Assembly (NCBI GenBank): GCA_025928435.1
Contig: JAICJM010000115.1
Coordinates: 1-12,572, forward strand
DNA from: Thermoleophilia bacterium
GTDB taxonomy: Bacteria; Actinomycetota; Thermoleophilia; Gaiellales; JAICJC01
Length of the DNA stretch: 12,572 bases
Direction: 5' to 3'
Shown here: piece by piece, positions 5,757 to 12,016 of the stretch
Layout: every line of letters starts with the position of its first letter
Numbering within the stretch: position 1 is the stretch's first letter
Notes under the pieces: generated by a model
Told to the model about the DNA's origin: nothing
What the model saw: only the letters and a program-made list of their open reading frames with translations
The model's database searches: none
Position numbers and translations under genes: made by a program

Positions 5757-7127
5757 CTACGCGGCGGCGGCGAGCTCGACGTCGCCCTCGTCGTCCTCGT
5801 CCTCGCCGAGCACCGCGATGACCGCCTCGACGACGCGCGGGTCGAACTGGGTGCCCGAGCATGCGCGCAACTCGGCCTGTGCCTCGGCGGCGGTGAGCGC
5901 CGCCCGGTAGGGCCGGTCGGTCGTCATCGCGTTCAGGGCGTCGCAGCAGCAGACGATCCGGGCGACGAGCGGGATGTCCTCGCCCGCGAGGTGGTCGGGG
6001 TAGCCGGTGCCGTCGTAGCGCTCGTGGCAGGAGCGGACGAGGCGGCCGACCTCGGCCAGCGAGCCGCCGACGCGGTCGAGGATCCGCTCGCCTTCGACGG
6101 TGTGGGTCTCGATCAGACGGCGCTCCTCGGCCGTGAGCGGGCCGGGCTTCTGGATGATGGTCTTGGGGATGCGGATCTTGCCGACGTCGTGCAGCAGCGC
6201 CGCGAACTCGGCGCGGGTGCGCTCCTCCGGGCTCAGATCGAGCACGTCGGATACGGCGAGCACGAGCTCGACCACACCCTGGCTGTGGGTGCCGGTGTAG
6301 GCGTCGTCGGCCTCGATGATGTCGCCGAGCAGCTCGACGGTGCCGCGCAGCGTGCGCCACAGCTTGATCTCCTCGGTAATGCGGCGGCCGCGCTCGCCGG
6401 CGAAGACCGTGAGAATGATGGCGACGGGCAGGACGAGCAGGAAAGCGAAGTGCATCCGCGTCGACGCGAACGCAGCCAGGAGGCCAAGCGGCGCGAGGGC
6501 CGCGTCGACGCCGTAGGCGATCCCGGCGGCCGTGAGCAGGCGCCGCGGCCAGCTGGCGACGGCCCGCCACTCGCGCAGCGCGGTGCTCACGAGGTCGGCG
6601 CCGAACTGGGCCAGGAGGGCCCAGACGTAGACGGGCCAGCGGGCCCAGCTGGGAGCGCCGTCGCCGAAGGCGAGCAGCACGAGCACCGGGCCGATGACGT
6701 ACCAGCAGGAGCAGAGCAGGACGAGCACCCGCTCGCGATGGCGGTGGCCGCGGACGACGTCGGCGTTCAGCGAGAGCCAGGACGCGGCGGCGACGGCGAG
6801 CGGCACCCATCCCAGCGGGAGCAGGAAGAGCATCGGGACGAACACGAGCTGGGTTGGGATGGCGGCGCCGGTGCCGATCTCGAACTCGACGTTGGCGAGC
6901 GCCGCGAACGCGACCACGAGCACGCCGATCTCGATCGGGCCGGGCGCGCGGCCGCCGCCGGCCACGAGCGCGAGCACGACCGCGACCACCAGGAACGCGC
7001 CGCCGAGCACTGCCGAGAGGAGGCGCTCGTCGGCCTCGAGCGGCATCGCGACACGCGAGCGCTGGCTCTCGTAGATCTCCTCGTCCTGGGAGGCGGCGGT
7101 GGCGGGGGTGCGGGAGGCGTCGCGCAT
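5757..7127 (-). CDS. Membrane-anchored HD-GYP domain protein (probable cyclic-dinucleotide phosphodiesterase)
   Basis: A 456-residue protein with an N-terminal membrane region and a C-terminal HD-GYP domain, a family that hydrolyses cyclic di-GMP. After a short hydrophilic start come about seven or eight hydrophobic helices between residues 37 and 243, a possible sensor or MASE-like region that I do not recognise as a named domain. The catalytic domain (about 258-440) shows Glu272 and His281 in the DAYTGTHS motif, His313-Asp314 (LLHDVGK), His342, HERYDGTGYP (368-377) and Asp396 followed by AMTTDRPYR. The usual HHE triplet reads CHE (Cys367), so one conserved position is changed. The tail is acidic and alanine-rich. 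Start: ATG at 7127; the frame stays open far upstream but that part overlaps the next gene antisense-free in another frame and looks non-coding. The 53 bases before it are unusually AT-rich and lack a clear ribosome site. Confidence 0.92.
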   Translation of the reverse strand: MRDASRTPATAASQDEEIYESQRSRVAMPLEADERLLSAVLGGAFLVVAVVLALVAGGGRAPGPIEIGVLVVAFAALANVEFEIGTGAAIPTQLVFVPMLFLLPLGWVPLAVAAASWLSLNADVVRGHRHRERVLVLLCSCWYVIGPVLVLLAFGDGAPSWARWPVYVWALLAQFGADLVSTALREWRAVASWPRRLLTAAGIAYGVDAALAPLGLLAAFASTRMHFAFLLVLPVAIILTVFAGERGRRITEEIKLWRTLRGTVELLGDIIEADDAYTGTHSQGVVELVLAVSDVLDLSPEERTRAEFAALLHDVGKIRIPKTIIQKPGPLTAEERRLIETHTVEGERILDRVGGSLAEVGRLVRSCHERYDGTGYPDHLAGEDIPLVARIVCCCDALNAMTTDRPYRAALTAAEAQAELRACSGTQFDPRVVEAVIAVLGEDEDDEGDVELAAAA

Positions 7128-7180
7128 CGCCCGAGAAATCGGCCGCCGAGGCAAATTGTTAAGCCCGCAAGTGGCATATT

Positions 7181-7870
7181 TCAGATAGACCGGATGCCGG
7201 CGGCCGTGTCGACGAGCGCGCCGATCAGCGGATGCAGCTTCCCGGTCTCCGACGACCCCACCTGCGGCTGGAAGAGCGTCGCCACGTAGAAGGGGTGATC
7301 CGCCAGCTCGACCGCCTCGACGCCGGCGTCCGGCGCGGTGGCCGAGACGACCAGCCCGGCGGCGACCAGGCCGTCGAGCAGGGCCGGCTCGACGCCATAG
7401 TTGCACCAGTGGAACCCGGCGAAGGGGCCGGACCCGCAGAGCTCCGCGACGCGCGTCCCCGGCACGGTCGTCACCTGCCGCACCTCGCCCTCGAGGCTGC
7501 ACCCGAGCGGCGACACGGCGTGCACCGCGGCGCCGGGGTCGCTCTCGGCGTGCGCCGCCTCCCGGATCCCGGCCGCATTGCGGGCGAACTCGACCACCAT
7601 GTGCTGGAACCCGCCGCACGTGCCGAGGATCGGTACTCCGTTGGTGCGAGCGCGCTCGATGGCGGCGAAAACGGACCGTTCGTCGCGGTACGGCGTCCCC
7701 GGGACGACCCAGAGCGCGTCGAAGCGCTCCAGGCGGGTCGCGTCCGGCCCGTCCGTCGCCACCCAGCGCGCCTCGACCCCCGCCGGCATCAGGGCGAGCG
7801 CCGCGTCGAGCTCGCGGTGGGTCAGGTAGCGGGGGTCGCGGTCCCCGACGACGGCGATGGCGGCGGGCAT
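7181..7870 (-). CDS. CTP synthase C-terminus-like class I glutamine amidotransferase homologue
   Basis: This 229-residue protein has the class I glutamine amidotransferase fold without the synthetase domain that CTP synthase carries. The nucleophile elbow is intact: Cys85 in GTCGGFQH (83-90), followed by VVEFARN as in CTP synthase. At the position of the catalytic His-Pro-Glu the protein has Gln-Pro-Gln (ATLFQPQ, 197-203), so the standard triad is incomplete. I recall FQPE in place of HPE in the family annotated as CTP synthase C-terminal region-related (seleno)protein, which also has a conserved cysteine (Sec in some members) in a YxCNYG-like motif; here HWCNYG has Cys156. The function of that family is not known to me. 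Start: ATG at 7870 opens PAAIAVVGDRDPRY, the first strand; an upstream GTG-like extension to 7939 would consist of intergenic palindrome sequence and is rejected. A CAGAAT hexamer six bases upstream may be its -10. Confidence 0.8.
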   Translation of the reverse strand: MPAAIAVVGDRDPRYLTHRELDAALALMPAGVEARWVATDGPDATRLERFDALWVVPGTPYRDERSVFAAIERARTNGVPILGTCGGFQHMVVEFARNAAGIREAAHAESDPGAAVHAVSPLGCSLEGEVRQVTTVPGTRVAELCGSGPFAGFHWCNYGVEPALLDGLVAAGLVVSATAPDAGVEAVELADHPFYVATLFQPQVGSSETGKLHPLIGALVDTAAGIRSI

Positions 7871-7876
7871 GCGGGG

Positions 7877-7882
7877 ATTCTG
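7877..7882 (-). promoter_or_regulatory. Weak -10 candidate (CAGAAT) for the amidotransferase-like gene
   Basis: CAGAAT on the minus strand ends six bases before the ATG at 7870, the same placement as the better TANNNT elements elsewhere. It lacks the initial T, so it is only a weak match. No ribosome site is visible. Confidence 0.3.
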
Positions 7883-8008
7883 CCCGAGAGCGGGCCGTTC
7901 CGTGGGCAATTGGCAGTCGCGGCGTGCGCCAATTGCCACCTGGCGACTACCAAATTCTGGGCGGCGATCTGGCCGCTAACGGGGATGGCCGCCTCACCCA
8001 AGATCGGG

Positions 8009-8014
8009 CATCAT
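8009..8014 (+). promoter_or_regulatory. Weak -10 candidate (CATCAT) for the small gene at 8022
   Basis: CATCAT ends seven bases before the ATG at 8022. It matches TANNNT at two of three fixed positions. It is reported because its placement repeats that of stronger elements in the window. Confidence 0.25.
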
Positions 8015-8021
8015 CGCGACG

Positions 8022-8285
8022 ATGCCCGTCGACCCGGAGTTCCGGCGGCCGGCCCTGGTCGACCGGATCGTCCGCGGGACCACGGAGTCGGACCGCGTGC
8101 GCCTGCACGGTGCGATCGTCGCCGCCCTCGAGCTCTACGGGCGCGACGACGCGCTGCGGGAGGTGTTCGTGCCCGCTCTGCGCCGTATCCGGCGCGAGCA
8201 CGGGCGCGCGGCTCGCGACCGCGCCTCGGCCGCCATCCGCGACCAGCTCGGCCCGGCCGGCGGCTACCAGTCGCCGTCGCCGTAG
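8022..8285 (+). CDS. Small uncharacterised helical protein (87 residues)
   Basis: I do not recognise a family. Nearly all codons end in G or C, as in the other real genes, and the ATG is preceded by a plausible intergenic promoter region rather than by another gene. The protein is rich in Arg, Asp and Glu, with no membrane segment or signal peptide. Residues 11-75 look like two or three amphipathic helices. The stretch ALELYGRDDALREVFVPALRRI vaguely resembles the helical cap that precedes B12-binding domains in methionine synthase or CarH-like proteins, where a 'VLLPALRRIG' text is common; this is a weak resemblance only and no B12 domain follows. Its last 22 bases overlap, in the opposite direction, the end of the sulfotransferase gene. 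A random open frame in GC-rich DNA remains possible. Confidence 0.55.
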   Translation: MPVDPEFRRPALVDRIVRGTTESDRVRLHGAIVAALELYGRDDALREVFVPALRRIRREHGRAARDRASAAIRDQLGPAGGYQSPSP

Positions 8286-9193
8286 TAGCGCCGCCACAGC
8301 GGGTCGGTGCCGCGTCGCACACGCTCGGTCTCCTCGGCCGAGAGCTGTGACGTCCACGCTCGCACCTGCGCGGCGCTCGCCCGCCGGATCGCGTCGGCCC
8401 GGCGGGCCTCGCCCGGGTTCGACGCCGACGACGTCTCCCGCACCACGTGCTCGACCGCCGGCGTCCACCCGAGCCCGAGGCTCCCGTACAGCTCGCGGTA
8501 GCGCTCGAGCGGGCTCGCCGCGACGTCCTCGTGGCGGACGAAGATCCAGTCGGGGTGCCGCTCCTGGAACGTCGCGACCGCGGAGTAGAGCACGTTCCAC
8601 AGCAGGATCGCCTCGTCCAGGATGTCCGGCCGGCGCCCGGCCGCGGCCCACAGCTCCGGCTCGTGCGGCGCCAGGAAGTCGCGCATGAGGAGCGGCTGGT
8701 CGAGGAAGTCGGCGAAGCGGTGGCGCCAGTTGCGGCGGCGAATGCTGACCGCGAAGGCCGCCGGGTGGCGGATCATGACGACGACCCGCATCCCGAAGGT
8801 CGCCGCCAGCCACTCCGACGAGAACAGCGCGATCGGGTCCTTCACGAGCGCGGCCGCGCACCGGCGCCGGTCGCGGGCGAAGCGGGCCCAGTCGCGGGCC
8901 ATCCGGGCGGCGTCCTTGGGGCCGCGCAGGCTGCGCAGCTCGGCCCCGGGCCGGTAGCGGAACGCCAGCGCGTCGGCCAGCGGCCCGGCGTAGGGGGCGC
9001 CGTTCTCCGGGCACAGGTACTCGAAGTAGCGCGGGAACCGCACCGGGAAAGTGCCGGGCCGGTGGCGCGGGTTGAACGGCTCCCACAGGTACCCGAGCCG
9101 CGGGCTGGTCGAGGAGGCCAGCACGCGCCCCACCCAGGTCGTCCCCGACCGGTGCGCGCCGGTCACCAGGATCGGCCGCTCAGCTGGGGTCAA
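8264..9193 (-). CDS. Sulfotransferase family protein (PAPS-dependent)
   Basis: This 309-residue protein should transfer sulfate from PAPS to an acceptor. The 5'-phosphosulfate loop [14 protein letters not shown] (12-25) directly follows the first strand, and the 3'-phosphate site is Arg142...Ser150 in [15 protein letters not shown]. The arrangement and WEPFN text near 37 resemble the bacterial Sulfotransfer_3/StaL-like group. The acceptor (glycan, lipid or small molecule) cannot be inferred. The start chosen is TTG at 9193, which overlaps the end of the upstream phosphoesterase gene by 14 bases and has AGGA just before it, although too close to be ideal. A GTG at 9166 would start inside the first strand and is less likely. 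No signal peptide is present, so it acts in the cytoplasm. Overlap implies co-translation with the phosphoesterase. Confidence 0.88.
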   Translation of the reverse strand: MTPAERPILVTGAHRSGTTWVGRVLASSTSPRLGYLWEPFNPRHRPGTFPVRFPRYFEYLCPENGAPYAGPLADALAFRYRPGAELRSLRGPKDAARMARDWARFARDRRRCAAALVKDPIALFSSEWLAATFGMRVVVMIRHPAAFAVSIRRRNWRHRFADFLDQPLLMRDFLAPHEPELWAAAGRRPDILDEAILLWNVLYSAVATFQERHPDWIFVRHEDVAASPLERYRELYGSLGLGWTPAVEHVVRETSSASNPGEARRADAIRRASAAQVRAWTSQLSAEETERVRRGTDPLWRRYYGDGDW

Positions 9194-10502
9194 TGTTCCT
9201 GCCGGTCGCCGCGAGCTCCGCCGCCGACACTGGTGGGCAGTTGCGCATCGGCGCCGTCCAGCGCGGCAGCGGATGCGAGAACTGGAAGGCGTTGCGGATC
9301 GAGTTCGCCTGCTGCTCGCGCTCGCTCAGGATGGGCATGCCGAAGTCCTCGTCGATGAACTTGAGCACGGAGGTGAAGTCGTACGTCGTGTGGACGACGC
9401 CGCGCTTCGCCCACGGCGAGATGATGAGCATCGGGACGCGGACGCCGAGGCCGAAGCGGTCGGGCTGCGGCGGCGGCACGTGGTCGTAGAACCCGCCCCA
9501 CTCGTCCCACGTGAGCACGATCGCGGTGTGGCGCCAGTCCGGCAGGCGCATGATCCGGTTGATCAGGTCGACCGTCCAGTTCTCGCCCTCGCACAGCGAT
9601 GCGCCGCCGGGATGGTCGCTGCGGTTGTACGGCGGCACCACCCAGGTCACCGCCCCCAGATAGTTCTGGTCGAGGTCGCTCGGCAGCCACCCGAGCGGGA
9701 GGACGTGGCGTGCGAAGCTCGAGCTCTCCCGGATCGGCTTCACCGCGTCGTAGGCGACCCAGCCGTAGCCGTGGCCGTTCTCGGGCGGCCCGTACTCGCT
9801 CCAGGGGATGCCGCGGCGGTCGAGCTGGGCGCCGATGGAGTCGACGGCGAAACAGGGGCGCACGTGGACGAGCTCGTCGTGGCGGATCACAGGCACCGAC
9901 AGGTTCACGGGCCCGTCGCAGCCCCAGTTCTCGACCCCGAAGTTGGGGCCGTCCACCGAGCCCGCGCCGGTTGCCGCCACCGTGTAGAGGTGGTTGGGGA
10001 AGCTCGACGTGTCGCCGGACGAGAAGGTGTGGTCGGAGAGCGCGTACCGCTTCGCCCAGCCCCAGTACGCGGGTGTCTGCCCGGGGAAGGAGGTGCTGTA
10101 GGCGAGCATCGTCTTCTTCCCGTCCTTGTCGGGCACGGCCGAGAAGCCGTTCATCGCCCCGCCGGCGATGTCCGTCACCGCGGCGTGATGGTTGTGCTGG
10201 AGGTCGGTCTGCACGTCCTGGAGCCGGCGCAGCGGGACGACCCGGCCGTCGGCGGTGCGCCCGGTGCGCGCCCCGTCGCCGCCCGGGAAGAGGCCGAAGA
10301 GGCTGTCGTAGGAGCGGTTCTCCTTGACGATGAAGACGATGTGGCGGATCGGCGTGCGGGCGCCGTGGATGACGATCGGGCGGCGCTCGGGCGCCTTGCC
10401 GACGGTGGCGACCACGAGGCCGGGCTCGACAGAGCTGCGGCCGACGATCAGGACGGCGACCAGCGCCGCCGCGGCCATGACCCTCCAGGCGATTCGCTGC
10501 AC
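9180..10502 (-). CDS. Secreted phosphoesterase (PLC/AcpA-like, PF04185 family)
   Basis: A 440-residue protein of the family that contains bacterial phospholipases C and AcpA-type acid phosphatases. A signal or anchor helix lies at about 4-20 ([16 protein letters not shown]), so the enzyme is outside the cytoplasmic membrane. The family's metal and nucleophile region [17 protein letters not shown] begins at 54 (Glu61, Asn62), PNHLY is at 169-173, and the second metal site [15 protein letters not shown] is at 331-345, followed by [13 protein letters not shown]. These cover the expected core order, and the length fits the phosphatase-like members rather than the longer, C-terminally extended phospholipases. 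The substrate is not known. Start GTG at 10502 is supported by a TAGCGT element eight bases upstream; ATG at 10478 is the alternative but would shorten the signal segment. The gene overlaps the sulfotransferase downstream by 14 bases. Confidence 0.92.
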   Translation of the reverse strand: MQRIAWRVMAAAALVAVLIVGRSSVEPGLVVATVGKAPERRPIVIHGARTPIRHIVFIVKENRSYDSLFGLFPGGDGARTGRTADGRVVPLRRLQDVQTDLQHNHHAAVTDIAGGAMNGFSAVPDKDGKKTMLAYSTSFPGQTPAYWGWAKRYALSDHTFSSGDTSSFPNHLYTVAATGAGSVDGPNFGVENWGCDGPVNLSVPVIRHDELVHVRPCFAVDSIGAQLDRRGIPWSEYGPPENGHGYGWVAYDAVKPIRESSSFARHVLPLGWLPSDLDQNYLGAVTWVVPPYNRSDHPGGASLCEGENWTVDLINRIMRLPDWRHTAIVLTWDEWGGFYDHVPPPQPDRFGLGVRVPMLIISPWAKRGVVHTTYDFTSVLKFIDEDFGMPILSEREQQANSIRNAFQFSHPLPRWTAPMRNCPPVSAAELAATGRNIDPS

Positions 10503-10510
10503 GCCGGTGG

Positions 10511-10516
10511 ACGCTA
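10511..10516 (-). promoter_or_regulatory. -10 candidate (TAGCGT) for the phosphoesterase gene
   Basis: On the minus strand GGTAGCGT ends eight bases before the GTG at 10502. The spacing CCACCGGC has no ribosome site, so the transcript may begin at the start codon. Confidence 0.45.
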
Positions 10517-10542
10517 CCGGTCGCGGCGGCGCCGGGAGGCCG

Positions 10543-10719
10543 CTAGTGCAGATGCAGGTTCGCGCCCAGCAGGACGATCGGCCACAGCACGACGGCCAGG
10601 ACGGCCGACGCGATGGGCTTCACGGCGTGCAGGTGGCGCAGGTAGTGGTGCGACTGCGCGACGAGCACGCCGACGATCAGGAACGCGAGCAGGATTGCGC
10701 TGCGGATGAAGCCGAACAC
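10543..10719 (-). CDS. Small two-helix membrane protein (58 residues)
   Basis: This gene is supported by the best ribosome site in the window: AGGAGG (10726-10731) ends six bases before the GTG. The protein begins [20 protein letters not shown] (helix 1, about 4-20), continues with a histidine-rich loop [10 protein letters not shown] (22-31) and a second helix [19 protein letters not shown] (about 37-55), and ends LHLH. Seven of its 58 residues are histidine, clustered in the loop and tail, and these could bind a metal, though that is speculative. I do not recognise a family. It lies between the phosphoesterase gene and another tiny membrane protein gene on the same strand. A competing ATG two bases upstream opens a frame of only 14 codons and is discounted. 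Confidence 0.8.
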   Translation of the reverse strand: MFGFIRSAILLAFLIVGVLVAQSHHYLRHLHAVKPIASAVLAVVLWPIVLLGANLHLH

Positions 10720-10725
10720 ATGATG

Positions 10726-10731
10726 CCTCCT
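10726..10731 (-). promoter_or_regulatory. Strong Shine-Dalgarno site (AGGAGG) for the 58-residue membrane protein
   Basis: AGGAGG on the minus strand is followed by CATCAT and then the GTG at 10719. It decides the start of this short gene. It is exceptional here, because most other starts show no ribosome site. Confidence 0.8.
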
Positions 10732-10756
10732 CTCCGCGGTGCGAAGGTGAATCCGC

Positions 10757-10787
10757 GGGCCGGCGGCGGTGCTGCTGCCGCCGGCCC
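10757..10787 (-). terminator. Strong GC hairpin between the two small membrane protein genes
   Basis: GGGCCGGCGGC (10757-10767) and GCCGCCGGCCC (10777-10787) form a perfect 11-bp stem with a 9-base loop, 17 bases after the stop of the 52-residue gene. No U-run follows on the minus strand, so it may be a U-less terminator, an attenuator or a 3'-end stabiliser. The following gene has its own ribosome site and could still be reached by read-through. Confidence 0.5.
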
Positions 10788-10803
10788 GGGGCGCCGCGTT
10801 GGG

Positions 10804-10962
10804 CTAGAGGGCGCCTCTACGGGTCCCGAACAGGCTGCGGCCGAGGAACCCGACGATGAGCGCCACGACGAGTGCGATCAAGAGGACCCAGAAGGCCAGC
10901 TTGATCGCGCCCCAGACCCCGAAGAAGATCAGGGCAAGAATCAGCAGTATCAGTAACCACAT
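10804..10962 (-). CDS. Small hydrophobic membrane protein (52 residues)
   Basis: The ATG at 10962 opens MWLLILLILALIFFGVWGAI, a membrane helix, followed by KLAFWVLLIALVVALIVGFL, a second helix, and a basic tail GRSLFGTRRGAL. Short proteins of this pattern (start MWLLIL, two helices, basic end) are common in actinobacteria and are usually annotated only as hydrophobic protein. Their role is unknown to me. The basic tail predicts a cytoplasmic C terminus. The first twenty codons use more A/T-ending codons (for example TTA, ATA, CTT) than the neighbours, which may help early translation. No clear ribosome site is seen before the ATG. It is followed by a strong hairpin and then by the 58-residue membrane gene. 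Confidence 0.8.
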   Translation of the reverse strand: MWLLILLILALIFFGVWGAIKLAFWVLLIALVVALIVGFLGRSLFGTRRGAL

Positions 10963-10986
10963 GGCTGCGTAGGTACCCAACCGGGC

Positions 10987-11009
10987 CGCGGCTCGAAACG
11001 GTCGCCGCG
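10987..11009 (-). terminator. Short hairpin directly after the DsbA-family gene
   Basis: CGCGGC (10987-10992) and GCCGCG (11004-11009) can pair around 11 bases, directly after the stop at 11010-11012. The six-base stem without a U-run is weak evidence for termination and could be chance in GC-rich DNA. Confidence 0.2.
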
Positions 11010-11690
11010 TCAGGACGTGGCGGGCCCGGCGCCGTCACCGGGAGCGACCGTCTCGGCCCACGTGCGCTCGAGCGCCCCCAGCAGGAGGTCGCTCGGCTGG
11101 GCGCCGGAGATCGCGTAGCGGCGGTTGAGCACGAAGAACGGGACGCCGGTGATGCCGATGGCGGCCGCCTCGCGCTCGTCGTCGCGCACCTGCTCGGCGA
11201 AGCTGCCCTCGGCGAGCGCCGTCCGGGCGACCTCGGCGTCGAGGCCGGCGTCGGCCGCGAGCTCGACCAGGGTGTCGCCGTCCGTCAGCCTGCGGCCCTC
11301 GGTGAAGTACCCGCGCAGGAGCCGCTCCTTGGCCTGCGCCTGGAGGCCGGCGGCGCGCGCGGCGTGGAGCACGCGGTGCGCGTCGAAGGTGTTCCCGAGC
11401 TGGGCCAGGTCTGGGCGGTACTCGAGCCCCTCCTCCGCCGCGAGCGCCGTCATCTGCGCGTCGCGCTCGTCCGCCTGCTCGGCGGTCATGCCATAGCGGG
11501 AGAGGAGCAGCTCGCGGCGGCTCCCGGCCTCCCGGGGCGCGTCCGGCTCGAGCTCGAAGCTGCGCCAGACGACGTCGACGGCCTCGGCGTGCTCGAACCG
11601 CTCGAGCGCGGACTCGAGCCGGCGCTTGCCCAGGTAGCACCACGGGCAGACGAGGTCCGACCAGACCTCGACCAGCAGGCGATCGGCCAC
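11010..11690 (-). CDS. DsbA-family oxidoreductase (FrnE-like)
   Basis: A 226-residue thioredoxin-fold protein with a DsbA-type helical insertion. The redox motif is Cys15-Pro-Trp-Cys18 in SDLVCPWCYLGKRRL, typical of FrnE-like proteins related to 2-hydroxychromene-2-carboxylate isomerases. The cis-proline loop GITGVPFFVLNRRYAISGAQ (179-198) lies before the last helix. There is no signal peptide, so it acts in the cytoplasm, where FrnE-like proteins are linked to oxidative stress as disulfide oxidoreductases. The GTG at 11690 is chosen because it precedes the first strand (LLVEVW) by few residues and lies eight bases after the DUF2277 stop; longer extensions overlap that gene. With this spacing the two genes probably share an mRNA. 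Confidence 0.9.
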   Translation of the reverse strand: MADRLLVEVWSDLVCPWCYLGKRRLESALERFEHAEAVDVVWRSFELEPDAPREAGSRRELLLSRYGMTAEQADERDAQMTALAAEEGLEYRPDLAQLGNTFDAHRVLHAARAAGLQAQAKERLLRGYFTEGRRLTDGDTLVELAADAGLDAEVARTALAEGSFAEQVRDDEREAAAIGITGVPFFVLNRRYAISGAQPSDLLLGALERTWAETVAPGDGAGPATS

Positions 11691-11698
11691 CGCCGGAG

Positions 11699-11980
11699 TC
11701 AGGCGGCGCCGCGCTCGCCGTAGCGGGCGGCGGCGCGCTCGCGGGCACGCGCGATCTCGCGCTCGCGGTCGCGTGGCGGAGCGCTGGTGACGAGATCGGC
11801 CAGCAACTGCGAAGACGCGGCGGCGACGGTCTCGACGGCCCTGGCGAACGCCTCTTCGTTGACCCTGGCCGGCTTCGTCATCCCGCTGATCTTGCGCACG
11901 TACTGGAGCGACGCCTCCCGGACCTCCTGCTCGGTCGTCGGGGGGTCGTAGTTGTAGAGGGAGCGGATGTTTCGGCACAT
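11699..11980 (-). CDS. DUF2277 family protein
   Basis: This 93-residue protein matches DUF2277 as I remember it: the opening MCRNIRSLYNYDPP, the central LQYVRKISGMTKPA (about 26-39) and the end TSAPPRDREREIARARERAA. The family is short, cytoplasmic and without known function; the length is as expected. The middle is mostly alpha-helical and the end is highly charged. The invariant Cys2 and Arg3 near the start support the ATG at 11980. It has no ribosome site, but GGTACAGT ends six bases before the ATG, so translation probably starts at the first base of the mRNA or close to it. The DsbA-family gene follows after eight bases. Confidence 0.92.
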   Translation of the reverse strand: MCRNIRSLYNYDPPTTEQEVREASLQYVRKISGMTKPARVNEEAFARAVETVAAASSQLLADLVTSAPPRDREREIARARERAAARYGERGAA

Positions 11981-11986
11981 GCCCGC

Positions 11987-11992
11987 ACTGTA
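11987..11992 (-). promoter_or_regulatory. -10 candidate (TACAGT) for DUF2277
   Basis: On the minus strand GGTACAGT ends six bases before the ATG at 11980. The identical octamer precedes the ABC-F gene. It faces the plus-strand element TATGAT at 12005-12010, leaving twelve bases between the two. Confidence 0.5.
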
Positions 11993-12004
11993 CCCGCCGG
12001 CTCG

Positions 12005-12010
12005 TATGAT
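12005..12010 (+). promoter_or_regulatory. -10 candidate (TATGAT) before the hydrolase remnant
   Basis: TATGAT, the closest match to the TATAAT consensus in the window, ends six bases before the GTG at 12017. That GTG reads only about eight plausible residues (MADDTVWT) before the reading frame of the hydrolase remnant is lost. Confidence 0.5.
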
Positions 12011-12016
12011 CGCGCC

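Larger units (their letters stand above)
7871..8021. other. Divergent intergenic region with inverted repeats
   Basis: This 151-base spacer separates the amidotransferase-like gene (minus) from the small gene at 8022 (plus) and is less GC-rich than its flanks. GGCAATTGGC (7905-7914) and GCCAATTGCC (7928-7937) are perfect inverted copies around 13 bases. A second imperfect pair overlaps the first: TTGGCAGTCGC (7910-7920 on the plus strand) against GCGACTACCAA (7943-7953), one mismatch. Such nested dyads suit a regulator binding site shared by both genes; no known operator is recognised. Confidence 0.5.

Noticed and set aside
5991..7289. Long plus-strand open frame antisense to the HD-GYP gene.
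   Set aside because: It has no recognisable domain and no start signal; the HD-GYP gene explains the codon bias.
7128..7619. Upstream extension of the HD-GYP reading frame.
   Set aside because: The frame is open, but it runs through the amidotransferase-like gene in another frame and across the A/T-rich spacer, and the text is Arg/Ala/Gly-rich without structure. ATG at 7127 is a better start.
7871..7939. N-terminal extension of the amidotransferase-like protein by 23 residues.
   Set aside because: The extension would translate the inverted-repeat spacer and lies before the first beta strand, which begins at the internal methionine.
9051..10709. Long plus-strand open frame antisense to the sulfotransferase and phosphoesterase.
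   Set aside because: Both minus-strand genes have clear family motifs; the plus-strand product has only low-complexity Arg/Ala/Asp/Val text.
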